A DNA stretch of 64,000 nt from contig MU405375.1 in NCBI GenBank assembly GCA_022836615.1, positions 17,460-81,459 of the forward strand, in the 5' to 3' direction. The position numbers and the translations under genes were made by a program. This DNA is from Annulohypoxylon bovei var. microspora. Its lineage: Eukaryota; Ascomycota; Sordariomycetes; Xylariales; Hypoxylaceae. Shown here piece by piece: positions 62,776 through 64,000 of the stretch. Within the stretch, counting starts at the first letter, position 1. Every line of letters starts with the position of its first letter. The notes under the pieces are model-generated. The model had not been told where the DNA came from. It searched no databases and saw nothing but the letters and a program-made list of their open reading frames with translations.

Positions 62776-64000
62776 TATAAATGAATTTAAATTAAAAATA
62801 AAATTTTATGTAATATATTTCGCTTCGTTTATTATTTTTAATATTTAATGGTTATTTTTTATAATAATTAATAACATACCTTTTATAAAATATAAATATA
62901 TTAAAATTTTAAGTGATAAATTATTTATTATTTAATATGTTTTATTAATTATAATAATTTTATTTAAGATTTTCGGTTTATAATTTAAAAAGAAAATATA
63001 TACTTTTTAACGTTTTTTTTTAATTAACGTAATTATGATTTAAAAATTAATTACGTATTACATTAAATTTTATAATGTAATTATTTTTACTTTTTTATTT
63101 AAAATAATATTTATTAAACGTATTTATTTTATATTTAAAATAATAATATTATTATTTATTTATTAACTATTCCTTAAACATTAAAAAATAATAACGAAAA
63201 TTAAATTAATAATTTTCATTTATTAATTTAAAATTATTATGTTTATAAATTTTAAAAAAAATTAATACCTTAAATAATGTTTATTATTTTTAACTTTAAA
63301 AAGCTTTTTTATTTTCTTACATTTTTTTTAATTTATAACCTTTCTTAAATATAATAATAATATATTTTAAATAAAATAAAATTAATAAAAATTATTATAA
63401 AAAATTATAATAAACATTTCATTAAAATTTTTATTAAAACAATTATAAACTTATTAAAATTAAATGTAAATATTATGTAAATTATTTTTAAATATTATAT
63501 TATATTCGTTAATAATTAATATATTAATATCTTTTTATAATATAATTTTTTTTAAAATTATTTTACCTTTTTTAATAACGAAGAACTTTATTACGAAATA
63601 AATAATTGTTTTATTAATGTAAGTTTTAACGTTATTAAAAGTTATAATAACTTAAATTTGTTTTTTAATTTTTTTAATTTTTAAAACTTAAATTAATATT
63701 TTTATTATAACGTTTTTATTAATGTTATTTTTGTTTTTAAAGTAATATAATAATTATGGGTTATGCGTAAAAAATATATTTATAATTTCTTTTGTTTTTA
63801 AAGTATTAATTTAATTAAAATAATATAAAATTATCCCGAAAAATATAAATTATTTTTTATTTAAGTTTTTACGTTTCGTTAAAATTTTAATAACTTTTAT
63901 TTATATTTTATTAAAATAATATTTAATATTTATTTTAATTAATATATGAAAAGAATTTATAATTTAATTTTCTTATTATATATATTAATTAATAATTAAG
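62776..64000. other. AT-rich flank, no gene seen
   Basis: No repeat partner or coding frame recognised after the E2 boundary. Confidence 0.4.

Noticed and set aside
62642..62848. 68-codon open frame as a gene
   Set aside because: It crosses the E2 boundary near 62775; only its first part belongs to the degraded frame in E2.
1..64000. Mitochondrial or anaerobic-fungus genome as an explanation of the AT content
   Set aside because: Nested LTR elements with stop codons at Gln/Trp positions and CA-to-TA bias fit RIP in nuclear DNA; no mitochondrial genes are present.

Overview
The window is an extremely AT-rich, gene-poor block of mutated transposable elements. It looks like an AT-rich heterochromatic compartment of a filamentous ascomycete that uses repeat-induced point mutation (RIP). 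The basis is that recognisable transposon proteins stay in one reading frame over kilobases but are full of TAA/TAG/TGA where the families have Gln, Trp or Arg. Catalytic Asp codons read as Asn, and motif His and Cys codons read as Tyr. All of these are C-to-T or G-to-A changes. CA and TG are depleted in favour of TA while CG persists. I see no intact cellular gene, rRNA, canonical tRNA or CRISPR array.

Layout. 1-3848: minus-strand Helitron Rep/helicase pseudogene cut by the left edge, with in-frame 18-residue tandem repeats at its N-terminus. 4680-5800 (+) and 6208-7518 (-): two decayed single-frame proteins I cannot name. 8030-8660: a GC-rich patch with a tRNA-like inverted repeat, a strong hairpin and a C-rich CGTACG repeat. 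9164-42712: a nest of LTR retrotransposons. The outermost is V (Ty3/gypsy, minus). Its 3' LTR was split by X (Ty3/gypsy, minus; LTRs at 10078 and 36800, TTAAT target duplication). X was later hit by Y (Ty3/gypsy, plus; 11996-27652) and by W (Ty3/gypsy, plus; 30126-35848, CTTAA duplication, same family as V). Y was hit by Z (Ty1/copia, minus; 19448-25267). With insertions removed, V, X, W and Z have ordinary lengths of 5.6-5.8 kb; Y is long at about 9.8 kb.

42729-62775: DNA-transposon-like repeats. E1 (42729-48990) and E2 (58944-62775) are inverted copies of one family. E1 is interrupted at 44014-47245 by a less mutated, GC-richer island holding a 28-bp minisatellite and a tRNA-like/SINE-like segment. 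F (48991-55163) is a large foldback sharing E's terminal repeat. G1 and G2 are copies of a roughly 0.7-kb element with 80-bp terminal inverted repeats. 57071-58178 is a separate 1.1-kb foldback. 62776-64000 shows nothing identifiable.

Nothing here works as a functional pathway. The region is a record of successive insertions, each inactivated by mutation. Insertion order follows from nesting, and mutation load agrees where two copies of one family can be compared: W is clearly less mutated than V.
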